Shown in pieces: positions 26,932 through 35,802 of a stretch of DNA of 64,000 nucleotides. Source of the stretch: Parabacteroides distasonis (GTDB lineage: Bacteria > Bacteroidota > Bacteroidia > Bacteroidales > Tannerellaceae); the NCBI GenBank assembly GCA_021531385.1, contig JAFBIR010000002.1, forward strand, positions 124,001 to 188,000. The letters are read 5' to 3'. A program made the position numbers and the translations under genes. Positions within the stretch are counted from its first letter, which is position 1, and the number at the start of each line of letters is the position of its first letter. The notes beneath the pieces were generated by a model. It worked only from the letters and a program-made list of their open reading frames with translations. It was not told the DNA's origin and made no database searches.

Positions 26932-26953
26932 CTAAAAACTTATTTTTTGGGAG

Positions 26954-26961
26954 CAAAGATA
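26954..26961 (-). promoter_or_regulatory. -7 promoter element of lepA
   Basis: TATCTTTG on the minus strand matches TAnnTTTG, 23 bases before the lepA start. Confidence 0.65.
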
Positions 26962-26983
26962 CAGATTAAAGCCGAAATTAGGT

Positions 26984-26991
26984 TACTTTTG
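26984..26991 (+). promoter_or_regulatory. -7 promoter element of TPR gene
   Basis: TACTTTTG matches TAnnTTTG. Transcription would begin near 26998, which favours a start codon at 27015 or 27018 over 27003. Confidence 0.5.
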
Positions 26992-27014
26992 GCTTCTCAT
27001 TTATGCAGTGCGAT

Positions 27015-29213
27015 ATGATGACTTTACAAGAGATAAACAAGACATATAACCGGATTATTGGTTTATTAGATGCCAAGGAGCTGAAAGAGGCCTTCGAGCA
27101 GACCCAGAGCTTGATCGCTGGCATCCGCGATTACTCGTTCATGGATCAGCTGAATGAGTTACAAGATACCTATAAATATATGTTACGCTATCGGATAGAG
27201 GGTGCCAAAGATCCCATGGAGGATCAGATCTACCATAACGTGATCGCCTCCGCCTACCTGTTAGCGGATCAAGTGCGAAACAGGGCTTTGGATGTTGAAT
27301 CGCCTATAACCTATTACAGTCAACGTCGCACCCTGCGGAAGCAACGGCTTCCCTCCTATGCACAGTTGCATTCGGAGTTGGGAGAAATGGCAAGTTGCCT
27401 ATCGGAAACTAAAGGTACATCCGCAGAGGCCAATCGAAGAATAGAGGTAGCCATGACACAACTCTTCAACAAAGTTTGGATAGCCGATTCGCTGAACACG
27501 GAGGAGGTAGTTGCCTTGCAAGCCATCCTGAGAGACAAACAGCTTCCCTTCGAGGTAGCCTGCCAACTCATATCCGCCTTGTTGCTGGCCTTACAAGCCT
27601 CATTCGACATGGCCAAACTGTCGCTACTGTTTGATGCAGCGGAACAAAGCCATGAGGAGATTCGATGCAGAGCCTTGATTTGCTTACTATTAACATTAGC
27701 CTATTATCGCAAGCGAACAGCCAATTATCCGGAAATAAACCGCAGGTTGGCCGCCTTAGCTGACCTTATCCCTGGATTTACCACCTTGCTTCGACAGATC
27801 ACCTTACGCTTTATCTTAGCCCGCGAGACCGAGAAGATCAATCAAAAATTACAAAATGAGATCTTACCTCAGTTATTGAAGAATAACCCCATCCTCAACC
27901 AGAAGATCAAAGCGGACGAGATTTCACCGGAGCTATTCAGTGAGGGGATGAACCCTGAATGGGAGGCCTATTTATCGAATCAACAGACGGAGAAACAGAT
28001 GGAAGCGTTTGCTGAGATGCAACGAGAAGGAGCCGATTTGATGCATTCCTCTTTTGTACACCTCAAGCATTACCCCTTCTTCCGAGAGGTGAGTAATTGG
28101 TTTTTACCGTTTAGGCTCTTTCATACCGCTATTCAAGCCGTCCTTAACGGAGAAGATAAAGCGACAACCCTGCTGAATCTCCTCACGCAGAACAGGCATA
28201 TCTGTAATTCCGACAAATATTCGCTTTACCTCAGCATAACAGACATTCCCAAGCAGATGCGTCAACTGATGAGCCAAAAGTTGGGCGATGAAATGATTGG
28301 CATCATAAAAGATACCACTGCCAACCTGCAATCCTCTCAGAAACAGCGAGAGCTGATCATTAGCCAATATGTACAAGATCTGTATCGCTTTTTCAAGCTC
28401 TACCCCAGTCATTTGGATTTCGAGGATGTCTTTACCCACCCATTGGATTTCCACAACTTAGCTCTCTTGCAGCCCTACATGGCCGACAAAGAGACATTGA
28501 ATGCCATTGGGGAATCATACCTACGGAAAAACTATTTTGCAGATGCATTAGCCGTTTTCGATCAGCTAAGTAAAATCGACGAAGAGAATGGCGAGCTCTT
28601 CCAGAAAAAAGGGTATTGTAAACAAATGATGGGGCAAATCGAAGAGGCCTTACAAGCCTATTTGAGAGCCGATCTGACCCATTCAGACAGTAAATGGCTC
28701 AATCGACGCATCGCCTCCTGCTATCGCAACCTGAAGCAACCCGATAAGGCACTCGTCTATTATCGACGTTTGGAGGCAAAACAGCCAGACGACATGAACT
28801 TGCAGATCAACATTGGCCATTGTTACCTGGAATTAAGGGATTTCACTGAAGCACTCAAATACTTCTATAAGGTAGATTATTTAGACAATCAATCCACCAA
28901 AGCTTGGCGGCCGATTGCCTGGTGTAGTTTCCTCACCGGTAAATACGATCAAGCACGCAACTACTATCGTAAGATATTGGCAAATAAGCCTACCACACAA
29001 GATTACTTGAACGCTGGCCATACGGAATGGGCCTTGCAGCAGTTGAAACAGGCTGTCCATTATTACGTAGAGGCTGTCCGATGTGAGCAGGGTCATTTCG
29101 ACTGCTTCTTAGAGGCCTTCGGACAAGACATCCCAGACTTGAAACAGGCCGGAATAGAGGAAGAGGAGATTCCTTTGATGCTGGATCAAGTGCGCTATGC
29201 GTACACCGATTGA
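27015..29213 (+). CDS. Large TPR-repeat protein
   Basis: A 732-residue mostly helical cytoplasmic protein without signal peptide. The first 450 residues are helical and carry no motif I recognise. Residues about 490-700 are clear tetratricopeptide repeats (for example YFADALAVFDQLSKI, IEEALQAYLRADL, PDKALVYYRRLEAKQPDDM, FTEALKYFYKVDYLD, YDQARNYYRKILANKP). It probably serves as a protein-binding scaffold, partner unknown. It is a single gene with its own promoter and a terminator shared with tsaB. Confidence 0.75.
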   Translation: MMTLQEINKTYNRIIGLLDAKELKEAFEQTQSLIAGIRDYSFMDQLNELQDTYKYMLRYRIEGAKDPMEDQIYHNVIASAYLLADQVRNRALDVESPITYYSQRRTLRKQRLPSYAQLHSELGEMASCLSETKGTSAEANRRIEVAMTQLFNKVWIADSLNTEEVVALQAILRDKQLPFEVACQLISALLLALQASFDMAKLSLLFDAAEQSHEEIRCRALICLLLTLAYYRKRTANYPEINRRLAALADLIPGFTTLLRQITLRFILARETEKINQKLQNEILPQLLKNNPILNQKIKADEISPELFSEGMNPEWEAYLSNQQTEKQMEAFAEMQREGADLMHSSFVHLKHYPFFREVSNWFLPFRLFHTAIQAVLNGEDKATTLLNLLTQNRHICNSDKYSLYLSITDIPKQMRQLMSQKLGDEMIGIIKDTTANLQSSQKQRELIISQYVQDLYRFFKLYPSHLDFEDVFTHPLDFHNLALLQPYMADKETLNAIGESYLRKNYFADALAVFDQLSKIDEENGELFQKKGYCKQMMGQIEEALQAYLRADLTHSDSKWLNRRIASCYRNLKQPDKALVYYRRLEAKQPDDMNLQINIGHCYLELRDFTEALKYFYKVDYLDNQSTKAWRPIAWCSFLTGKYDQARNYYRKILANKPTTQDYLNAGHTEWALQQLKQAVHYYVEAVRCEQGHFDCFLEAFGQDIPDLKQAGIEEEEIPLMLDQVRYAYTD

Positions 29214-29218
29214 AATGA

Positions 29219-29255
29219 CAAGAGGGGATGACCTAATCAGGCCATCCCCTCTTTT
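29219..29255. terminator. Terminator shared by TPR gene and tsaB
   Basis: AAGAGGGGATG...(29219 onward) pairs with CATCCCCTCTT (29243-29253), followed by T residues on the + strand. The right arm is inside the last codons of tsaB, so the stem overlaps coding sequence. Confidence 0.75.
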
Positions 29256-29956
29256 AGAGCTACCCCCAGCACTTTATTCTTTGCGATTGTAGCTTGAAAC
29301 TCCTTCAAGTAGAAAGGTTCAAAATAGGCTACATCCTCATATCGTTTCTCAGCAAAAGCCTGCGCAGAAAGCGATGCCATCTCCGCGGCTAATGGATAGA
29401 TATCCGGTAGAAAATAGGCATTGGTATCCGTAATAACCGACTGGCATTTAGCGGCTCCATCACCAAAGAAACAAACTTTCCCCTCAGACAGGTAGTTCGC
29501 ATAAGTCTGCGCATCCACAACGTCTGCCATAGCAGTACGAACAGGTTGAAGCAATGCATCAAAGAGTGCCGCATAGACCTCCATACGACGAGCATCAATC
29601 ATCGCACAATACCGGTAATCCGTGGCTCCATTCATCTTACGCAAAGCCGTAGCAGCCAAAAGCGAAAGGGTAGGCACACTGATCAATGGAATGCCTGCAC
29701 CGAAGCACAATCCCTTAGCTACCGATACGCCGATACGCAATCCCGTGTAAGATCCAGGGCCACTACTGACCGCCACTGCCTCTAACTGTCGGCCTTGATC
29801 CTTTGTCCACTGCATGGCCTTCTCAACATATACACCTAATAAAGAAGCATGTGAAGGGCCCTCAAACGAGTGCTGCTCAAAAAGGATCTCATCACCATCT
29901 GTCAAAGCAGCCGAGCAAACAGCGGTAGAAGTCTCTATATTCAATATCAATGCCAT
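29237..29956 (-). CDS. tsaB: tRNA threonylcarbamoyladenosine biosynthesis protein TsaB
   Basis: A 239-residue ASKHA-fold protein, usual length for TsaB: LNIETSTAVCSAAL at the start, VSSGPGSYTGLRIGVSVAKGL (63-83) and the shorter C-terminal lobe. It lacks the metal-binding His pair of TsaD, as expected. It activates TsaD in making t6A37 on tRNAs reading ANN codons. Its promoter is at 29982. Confidence 0.95.
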   Translation of the reverse strand: MALILNIETSTAVCSAALTDGDEILFEQHSFEGPSHASLLGVYVEKAMQWTKDQGRQLEAVAVSSGPGSYTGLRIGVSVAKGLCFGAGIPLISVPTLSLLAATALRKMNGATDYRYCAMIDARRMEVYAALFDALLQPVRTAMADVVDAQTYANYLSEGKVCFFGDGAAKCQSVITDTNAYFLPDIYPLAAEMASLSAQAFAEKRYEDVAYFEPFYLKEFQATIAKNKVLGVALKEGMA

Positions 29957-29981
29957 AATATCCTATTTTTGTATGCACCGC

Positions 29982-29989
29982 AAAGATAG
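29982..29989 (-). promoter_or_regulatory. -7 promoter element of tsaB
   Basis: TATCTTTG on the minus strand matches TAnnTTTG, 26 bases before the tsaB start. Confidence 0.6.
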
Positions 29990-30154
29990 TGTAAAGATCC
30001 GATAAAACCACGACAAATTATGAGTCAACGCAGCCTATGGCTAAGTTTAATACGAGTCAACTTCTTGTATTCATAAAGGCATTGGAAGTCGATCCTATAA
30101 ATCAATTGCTACTCTCAAATAAGCACAATTCCTGTTGAAATTAAGTCTGTTAAT

Positions 30155-30218
30155 CGTCCGGACGACATCAAACGATCGTTTGATATACGTCAAACGATCG
30201 AATGACATCATCCGGACG
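30155..30218. repeat. Palindromic array B: two 16-bp units, 22-bp period, capped by 10-bp palindromes
   Basis: TCAAACGATCGTTTGA (30168-30183, perfect palindrome) and TCAAACGATCGAATGA (30190-30205) start 22 bases apart. The arms CGTCCGGACG (30155-30164) and CATCCGGACG (30209-30218) stand 3 bases outside. The layout is 10-3-16-6-16-3-10, the two-unit version of the array at 12121. It lies 72 bases beyond the stop of the PepSY gene on the minus strand. The rest of the 333-base gap (29957-30289) holds only the tsaB promoter and no gene. Confidence 0.9.
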
Positions 30219-30289
30219 GTTTACTGAACGCATTCCAATGAGCATTGCAGCTTAAGATTGATTGATATTCAACTATATAAAATCAATAC

Positions 30290-31531
30290 TTATACTATGT
30301 GATGGGCATTAGGTCCTGTTTTCTTACGCAAAAGCCGACGAATCCAAAGATAGTAGCCTGTGAGGGGAAGAGTGGCTCCAATCAATGAAGAAAAGAAAGT
30401 CAGCAAACGGGTAATAGATCCTCCCCAACTACCTACATGCCAGGTATAGATCCAACCATGCAGCTTCGTGGAGCGGGGTTGATCCACATAAGGTTTGCTA
30501 TCCGTCAGCTTCCCACTGCATGTATCAAAGGTGAAGGTATCGCCAGCACGCAGGCTGTTGCGTCCCTTGGGCACTACACTGGCCGTACCGGCTCCCAACG
30601 TGATCTGCCGGTAACCGGGATGGCTATCCGCCAATGTCTCATAGACTTCCTGCCAATGGGCATAGGGTGAATGATGCGACCGACGGTTCTCTGCACCCTC
30701 TGGACGGCCTTCTCTGCCCTCACCTCTATGGCCACGGCCTCCACGTCCTTGGCGAGCCTCGCCACCCGCACGATCACGGCGGCTATTCTCTCCTTGACTT
30801 CCTTGGCTACCACCTCCATGACCATGACCGCCCTCTGAAGAGGCCTCTACTCCAAAAAGGCTGTAAAAGCCGGTGCGATACCAGCCGAACGACCAAGTCA
30901 ATCCTGTCAACGACATCGCTAACAGCAAAATCGTGGCATAAATGCCTCCCGCCACATGCAGGTCGTGCCAGAAACGAGGCCACCCCTTCGTAAAAGAGAT
31001 GGTGAGACTCTTTGTCAAAGGCTTACGTCGATTAGTTAGCCACATCAAGATTCCTGTGAGCAAGATGATTACCAATAACAACGTGCTGAGACCAACCAGG
31101 AATTTACCGACTGACATGCCTCCACTTGCCGATTGCGCCGAACCCATCAGCCAACGATGCAGACGAAACATCGCATCGAAGAAGGGCAACCGCACGTTGC
31201 CCCCCTTCACCTCTCCTGTATATTGATCCACATACAGGGAGGCACGACGGGGTTGTGAGAGGCTCACTTGATAGGCTCGCTGAGAATCAGGCGAGATGGT
31301 CACCCCCGTGATGGAGGTGCCTTCTGGCAGGGTTGCTGCCACGGCCTCCATCAACTCCTCCATGGGCAGCGGTACCTCTTTCACCGTCTGCACGAAGTAG
31401 AGATCCGGTCGGCACCACTCCGTGATCTCTTTTTCATACACCAACATGGCTCCCGAGAAACAGATCAAGGTTATTAAGATGCCGAAAGGAACGGAGAGCC
31501 AAAGATGAATTTTCCGAAATAGTTTTTTCAT
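30290..31531 (-). CDS. xusC: PepSY-domain inner-membrane protein, XusC-like
   Basis: A 413-residue PepSY-associated TM protein. It has a first helix at about 12-32, PepSY-like periplasmic sequence (about 55-125), helices at about 143-165 and 196-216, a second periplasmic region, and a last helix pair at about 373-400. Conserved His residues in HRWL (125), FWHDLH (189, 192) and LHGWIYTWH (358, 365) suit heme or metal redox work, as proposed for ferric-siderophore reductases. The second loop carries an unusual Gly/His/Arg-rich stretch at about 232-290. It is the last gene of an operon with a TonB receptor and DUF4374 lipoprotein, the order of xusA-xusB-xusC in Bacteroides thetaiotaomicron. Confidence 0.8.
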   Translation of the reverse strand: MKKLFRKIHLWLSVPFGILITLICFSGAMLVYEKEITEWCRPDLYFVQTVKEVPLPMEELMEAVAATLPEGTSITGVTISPDSQRAYQVSLSQPRRASLYVDQYTGEVKGGNVRLPFFDAMFRLHRWLMGSAQSASGGMSVGKFLVGLSTLLLVIILLTGILMWLTNRRKPLTKSLTISFTKGWPRFWHDLHVAGGIYATILLLAMSLTGLTWSFGWYRTGFYSLFGVEASSEGGHGHGGGSQGSQGENSRRDRAGGEARQGRGGRGHRGEGREGRPEGAENRRSHHSPYAHWQEVYETLADSHPGYRQITLGAGTASVVPKGRNSLRAGDTFTFDTCSGKLTDSKPYVDQPRSTKLHGWIYTWHVGSWGGSITRLLTFFSSLIGATLPLTGYYLWIRRLLRKKTGPNAHHIV

Positions 31532-31566
31532 CGTTTACCTCTATTATTGTATATTGTATAACGTTT

Positions 31567-32979
31567 TTATTTCGCCTTGAGCAATCCCAACGCACCGATC
31601 TCATCTGCCTCCACGGTCAAGCCAGCTGTAGCGGTTGCCGTCTTGGGATCTATCTTATAGATCGTCGGCTTCGCCCCATCAGTCGTGACAACCGTGGTGT
31701 AGCAGACCCCATTCTCGTTGTAAGGCGATTTGCTGAACGACGAGATCACATCCGGATCAGGCAGGCCATTCACGTAAGTAAACTCCTTGCTATCACCCTT
31801 GAAGATGGCCATCCGAGTCGTGCCCTTTCCCTGCACATTCAAACCTGCGGTGTACATCTGCAACAGGAAGTAATCCTCCGCGATATGCCAGCAGCGATAC
31901 ACCGGATTACCGTTGGAGGCCGCCTCGATATCAAAAGCCCCATAGCTGCTGTCAAACTCGCTCGCTCCCGCCTTGATGCGTGCCACGCCAGAGTTGAGCG
32001 TTGTTTGTTGACGAGCATCGCTGTTGCTCTTGGCGAACGAGGGAGAGAACACATAGACATCTCCATTATCAGCTGCCCAAATGGTCTGGTAGTAAGCTGA
32101 GCGCATACGCCCTGCCGCCCAACTGATCTGATCGGTCTTGATCAAGGTTGGATTGGTGAAGGAGTCATCATCAAAGACAGCCACCCAACACTCATTGGGG
32201 TATTGCGTGTTGGTCAACGTGCCAGCCTCATACTGTCCACCACCGCTACCACCGCTTTCGGTAGATACTAAATCCTCATTGCCCGGCAAGACACCACCTG
32301 CCGCTACGCCATAGGGCGAGAGTCCTAAAGGCACCACGGCGGTATAGATTTTCCCATTGGCCTCTAATAATCCGCTGAACATCACCCGCTCCTTATTACC
32401 CAAGAAATCCTCGGAGATCAACGTCTTCGTGCCTGTAGTCTCCGCATCCACATCGATGATGGAGAAATGAATACCATAAGCCGCATTGCCAGCCGCATCT
32501 TTCGTATCGGTAGCCGAAGAGGCATCCGCAGCGATAATCTTGTTGCCATAGATACCGTATGTCGTAAAGTTGAGGATGTTATACTCTTTCGCACGCTGAC
32601 GGATATTCCCCTCCTCATCCAAGTAATAAGCCGCTGTCGTACCCGCAGAGCCATAGTTATAGGCCAACCGATAAAGGTAATCGTTTCCGAAGAAGATCCA
32701 GGTTGTAGCCGAGGTGTAATCGGTCTCGAAGCCATTGCCGATGGTGGTTACCGAACCGCTCTCTAACGAAGGAGAGGTCACTAAGTAGGCCGCTGTACCA
32801 CTGGCTCCTGCCGTTTGGCTGGCTATCACGTAAGCTGATGCCTTCTCCACCACACTGGGTTGTTCTGGGTCAGGCGTTGGTGAAGGTGTGGGATTCACAA
32901 TAGGATCGTCGTCTGAGCACGCTGACAAAAGCGCACAGAGCGAGAGGGCGGCTACCGCCCCAAATTTCATTTTAATCAT
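31567..32979 (-). CDS. xusB: DUF4374 surface lipoprotein, XusB-like
   Basis: A 470-residue lipoprotein. The signal ends LLSAC (Cys21) and the mature part starts CSDDD, the surface export signature, then a Pro-rich linker (about 28-42). The body is made of repeated beta segments, consistent with the DUF4374 beta-propeller of XusB, which binds ferric enterobactin in B. thetaiotaomicron. A Gly-rich loop (ESGGSGGGQYEAG) occurs near the middle. It sits between the receptor and the PepSY gene. The ligand here is not proven; a ferric siderophore is the best guess. The ATG at 32970 is an alternative start. Confidence 0.8.
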   Translation of the reverse strand: MIKMKFGAVAALSLCALLSACSDDDPIVNPTPSPTPDPEQPSVVEKASAYVIASQTAGASGTAAYLVTSPSLESGSVTTIGNGFETDYTSATTWIFFGNDYLYRLAYNYGSAGTTAAYYLDEEGNIRQRAKEYNILNFTTYGIYGNKIIAADASSATDTKDAAGNAAYGIHFSIIDVDAETTGTKTLISEDFLGNKERVMFSGLLEANGKIYTAVVPLGLSPYGVAAGGVLPGNEDLVSTESGGSGGGQYEAGTLTNTQYPNECWVAVFDDDSFTNPTLIKTDQISWAAGRMRSAYYQTIWAADNGDVYVFSPSFAKSNSDARQQTTLNSGVARIKAGASEFDSSYGAFDIEAASNGNPVYRCWHIAEDYFLLQMYTAGLNVQGKGTTRMAIFKGDSKEFTYVNGLPDPDVISSFSKSPYNENGVCYTTVVTTDGAKPTIYKIDPKTATATAGLTVEADEIGALGLLKAK

Positions 32980-33042
32980 ACAAACTTGTTTTAAATCTAT
33001 GTTTATTACTCAATATATACTGCACTATACGAGGGAGATCAC

Positions 33043-35499
33043 TCAATGCCGGCGACCGCTTCCCCCATGTCCCCCCCGGCGGTTGCTGCGCCCGGTGGCA
33101 TTCGCCTTGCTACCTAAGAGCACCCGTACCTTCGCATAATAGGCACGTCCCGCCTTTTGCAAGCTGAAATTGTCGTAGAGCTTCTCGTCGGTCAGGTTCC
33201 GGCACTCGATCGAGAAGTTGTAGCGTCCCTGCTGCAAACTGTAGGAGAGACTCAAGTTATGGGCGAACTGTGTCGGCACCACCTCCTTGCTGTCTTTCGA
33301 GCCCAAGCTCTCCGAATAGAGCGGGAAGCTGTGCTGATAATAGTTGTCGTAGGTGAGGCTCAACTGATTTCCCTTCGCCAAGCAGTTGTTCCAATAAAAG
33401 GAGAGGTCTGAATAGGCGAACAGATAGGGCTGGTTGGGGATGCGGTCTTTGTAGGTCAGGTTGGCCTGCTCTGAACCGGCGTTGAGCGTCTTCACATTGT
33501 CGCGCACGTCGAGGTGCGAGAAATTGCCGCCCAAGCTCACCCACTCTCCGTAGGTATAACGCGCCGCCAAGGTGTAACCCTCGGTCTTCACCTTGCCGTG
33601 GTTCTGATAGGAGGCGTAACTCTTGTTGCCGGTATAGGTGCCGATGCGGCGCTGGATGTAATCGGTCGTGTTGCGATAGATCAAGCTACCCTCCGCATAG
33701 AGTCCATGCGGGCCCCACTTGTTGGTGTAGCTCAGGTTGAGGTTAAGGTTGTCGCTCTTCTCCGGTTTCAAGCCAATCGAACCCAGCTCCAAATCCTCAT
33801 CGCCGAAGAGCTCCTCGGTGGTCGGGAGGCGATAGGCACGCTCGTAAGAGAGCTTCGCTTGCAGTCCTTTCAACACGAAATAGGTACCCGCCGCCCCATA
33901 GCCCAACGAGCTGGTCGTGTTGGTCAGCAGCACATAGTCGGTCGAGCCGCTGGCGGAGGTAGAGACCGGCCCGGAGTTGTATTGGTTGTAGTATTTCCCG
34001 AAGAGCGAGAGGTTCCATCGTTCCGTAGGCATCAGCATATACGACAAGCCGGAGATGTTCTTGCGGGTCACCTTAGCAAAGGCATCCGCCTCCGAGAAGG
34101 TCGTGCCGGCAGTCGGTGTATTCTCCCGATGAAAGCTGTTGAAGACATGATTGAACACGAAGCTATGCGCCGTGCCGATGCGGTATTTCAAAGTGAGGGT
34201 AGCATTCCAGTTATCGTTGTCTGAGCGGCGATCCTGATAAGATTGCTCGCCGAGAGTACCGTTCTGATATTTGGCTTCGCCCAGCCAGTTGTAGCGGTAG
34301 GCGGAGGTATCGACATTGTGGGTCATGTTGCGGTTGTAGTTGGCCGTCAGCGTGAGATCCAGCCCACGGATGAACAGGTTGCGCTTGCTGTATTCCATTG
34401 AGGGCATCAGCGAGTGACCCTGCCGATGCTTTTGGCCAAAAACCACCTTCTGCACCACGCCGGTCTGAATCTCTTTATACATGTGCGAATAGTTGAAACC
34501 AAAGACCAATCGATCGGCCCATGTCTGATCCACCACACCGATCTTACCGATCACCGCCTCGTTGTGGTAGGCATCGTTGAAACGTTGCACATGCTCCTCC
34601 ACGGAGGTATCAAGCATCGTCGTGCCATCGGCATTGAACTGCTCCACCGGGGTATCCACCCAATAGCTGTTATCCGAATAGTTCTGGAAGGCATTGACCT
34701 CGAAAAGCAGGCCGTTCGCTCCCGTATAGGAGAAGTTGGCATACGATTTATGCGTATTGAAGGATCCATACGAATAGGAGGCATCGAGCGACCAGCCCTT
34801 GGGATGCTTGCTGGTCACGATATTGATCACACCTCCTAACGCATCCGTACCGAAACCTACCGGTACCACACCTTTATACACCTCGATGCGCTCCGCGTAG
34901 TTGATGGGGATATTATTCAACCCAAAAGCCTCTCCCACTCCCTCCTGCGGCACACCATCGATGAAGATCTTCACATGCTTACCGGTGAAACCATCCAGCA
35001 TCATCGACATATCCGATCCGACACCACCCGACTCACGCAGCTTCAATCCCGGTGTGCGGGCTAATGCCTCGCTTAAGTTCTTGGTGGAGTTTTGCAGGTT
35101 CTCCGTACCAATCGCCACAGCATTGAAGGCCGATCGGTTCACCCGGCTTACGCCGTTAGCCATAATCACTACCTCGTCCAATTGCACCTCTGAGTCGGAC
35201 AGCACGATGTTCATCTTCTGTCGCTCGCCCACTAACTGGATCGGTTTCTCCACCGTCTCGTAGCCTACCGCCGAGACCACCAACGTATAGTCTCCCTCCG
35301 GAGCGACCAAGTGATACAATCCTTCTTCGTTGGTCGCACAACCGTAGTTGGTTCCTTTCAAATAAACGGTGGCAAACGGTACCTCTTCTTTCTCTTTAGT
35401 GATGATTTTACCAGACAGGGCAGGGCTCTTTTTCTGTGCGAAAGCAGTGATGAAAACCCATAAAAATAGACTAATTATTCCAATAATTCTTTTGTTCAT
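33043..35499 (-). CDS. xusA: TonB-dependent outer-membrane receptor, XusA-like
   Basis: An 818-residue receptor. It has a signal peptide (MNKRIIGIISLFLWV...AFA), a carboxypeptidase-regulatory-like domain at about 27-105, a plug at about 115-230 (LRESGGVGSDMSMMLDGF, AERIEIYKGVVPVGFGTDA) and a barrel up to YYAKVRVLL. It is paralogous to the receptor at 1991-4351. Unlike that protein it does not stop at the last barrel strand: residues 796-818 add a tail rich in Gly (7), Arg (5) and His (2). The start at 35499 is preferred over 35544 because the -7 promoter element lies at 35530-35537 and GAGGAAAAG precedes the ATG. It heads the xusABC-like operon. Confidence 0.88.
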   Translation of the reverse strand: MNKRIIGIISLFLWVFITAFAQKKSPALSGKIITKEKEEVPFATVYLKGTNYGCATNEEGLYHLVAPEGDYTLVVSAVGYETVEKPIQLVGERQKMNIVLSDSEVQLDEVVIMANGVSRVNRSAFNAVAIGTENLQNSTKNLSEALARTPGLKLRESGGVGSDMSMMLDGFTGKHVKIFIDGVPQEGVGEAFGLNNIPINYAERIEVYKGVVPVGFGTDALGGVINIVTSKHPKGWSLDASYSYGSFNTHKSYANFSYTGANGLLFEVNAFQNYSDNSYWVDTPVEQFNADGTTMLDTSVEEHVQRFNDAYHNEAVIGKIGVVDQTWADRLVFGFNYSHMYKEIQTGVVQKVVFGQKHRQGHSLMPSMEYSKRNLFIRGLDLTLTANYNRNMTHNVDTSAYRYNWLGEAKYQNGTLGEQSYQDRRSDNDNWNATLTLKYRIGTAHSFVFNHVFNSFHRENTPTAGTTFSEADAFAKVTRKNISGLSYMLMPTERWNLSLFGKYYNQYNSGPVSTSASGSTDYVLLTNTTSSLGYGAAGTYFVLKGLQAKLSYERAYRLPTTEELFGDEDLELGSIGLKPEKSDNLNLNLSYTNKWGPHGLYAEGSLIYRNTTDYIQRRIGTYTGNKSYASYQNHGKVKTEGYTLAARYTYGEWVSLGGNFSHLDVRDNVKTLNAGSEQANLTYKDRIPNQPYLFAYSDLSFYWNNCLAKGNQLSLTYDNYYQHSFPLYSESLGSKDSKEVVPTQFAHNLSLSYSLQQGRYNFSIECRNLTDEKLYDNFSLQKAGRAYYAKVRVLLGSKANATGRSNRRGGHGGSGRRH

Positions 35500-35529
35500 T
35501 ATTTTCTTTTCCTCTTTTCTACTCGGCTG

Positions 35530-35537
35530 CAAAGGTA
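35530..35537 (-). promoter_or_regulatory. -7 promoter element of xusABC-like operon
   Basis: TACCTTTG on the minus strand matches TAnnTTTG and gives transcription from about 35523, which fixes the receptor start at 35499. I could not recognise a convincing Fur box. Confidence 0.65.
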
Positions 35538-35639
35538 CTGTCACCCCACCTTCCGCACAATACCTACAAATAGGTATTTTGACTTTTCGAGATCACTATA
35601 ATTCAGTTATTCAGTATTTTAACAGCATCATTCCTATAT

Positions 35640-35751
35640 CGTCCAAACCGTATTACCACAAGCCCTACATTCACCACCAAAAAACACGTATTCGCCACCA
35701 AAAAGAACAACGTAGGAGGGAACTATTATCTCAACTCATTACATTTGGACG
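35640..35751. promoter_or_regulatory. Inverted repeat pair in divergent promoter region
   Basis: CGTCCAAA (35640-35647) recurs in inverted form as TTTGGACG (35744-35751); the second copy overlaps the -7 element of the Spy-like gene. Between them, TTCACCACCAAAAAAC and TTCGCCACCAAAAAGA form a near-identical direct pair. These could be regulator sites between the xus-like operon and the Spy-like gene, but eight matching bases can occur by chance. The 300-base gap 35500-35802 holds nothing else. Confidence 0.3.
35740..35747 (+). promoter_or_regulatory. -7 promoter element of Spy-like gene
   Basis: TACATTTG matches TAnnTTTG, 55 bases before the ATG at 35803. Confidence 0.5.
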
Positions 35752-35802
35752 TTTTTTCGTAGGGTCCATACAGATCTTGCGGTGAGCTAAATAAAAACGA
35801 AT

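Noticed and set aside
33514-34224. 236-residue open frame on the + strand
   Set aside because: Antisense to the XusA-like receptor; composition typical of a complementary-strand artefact.
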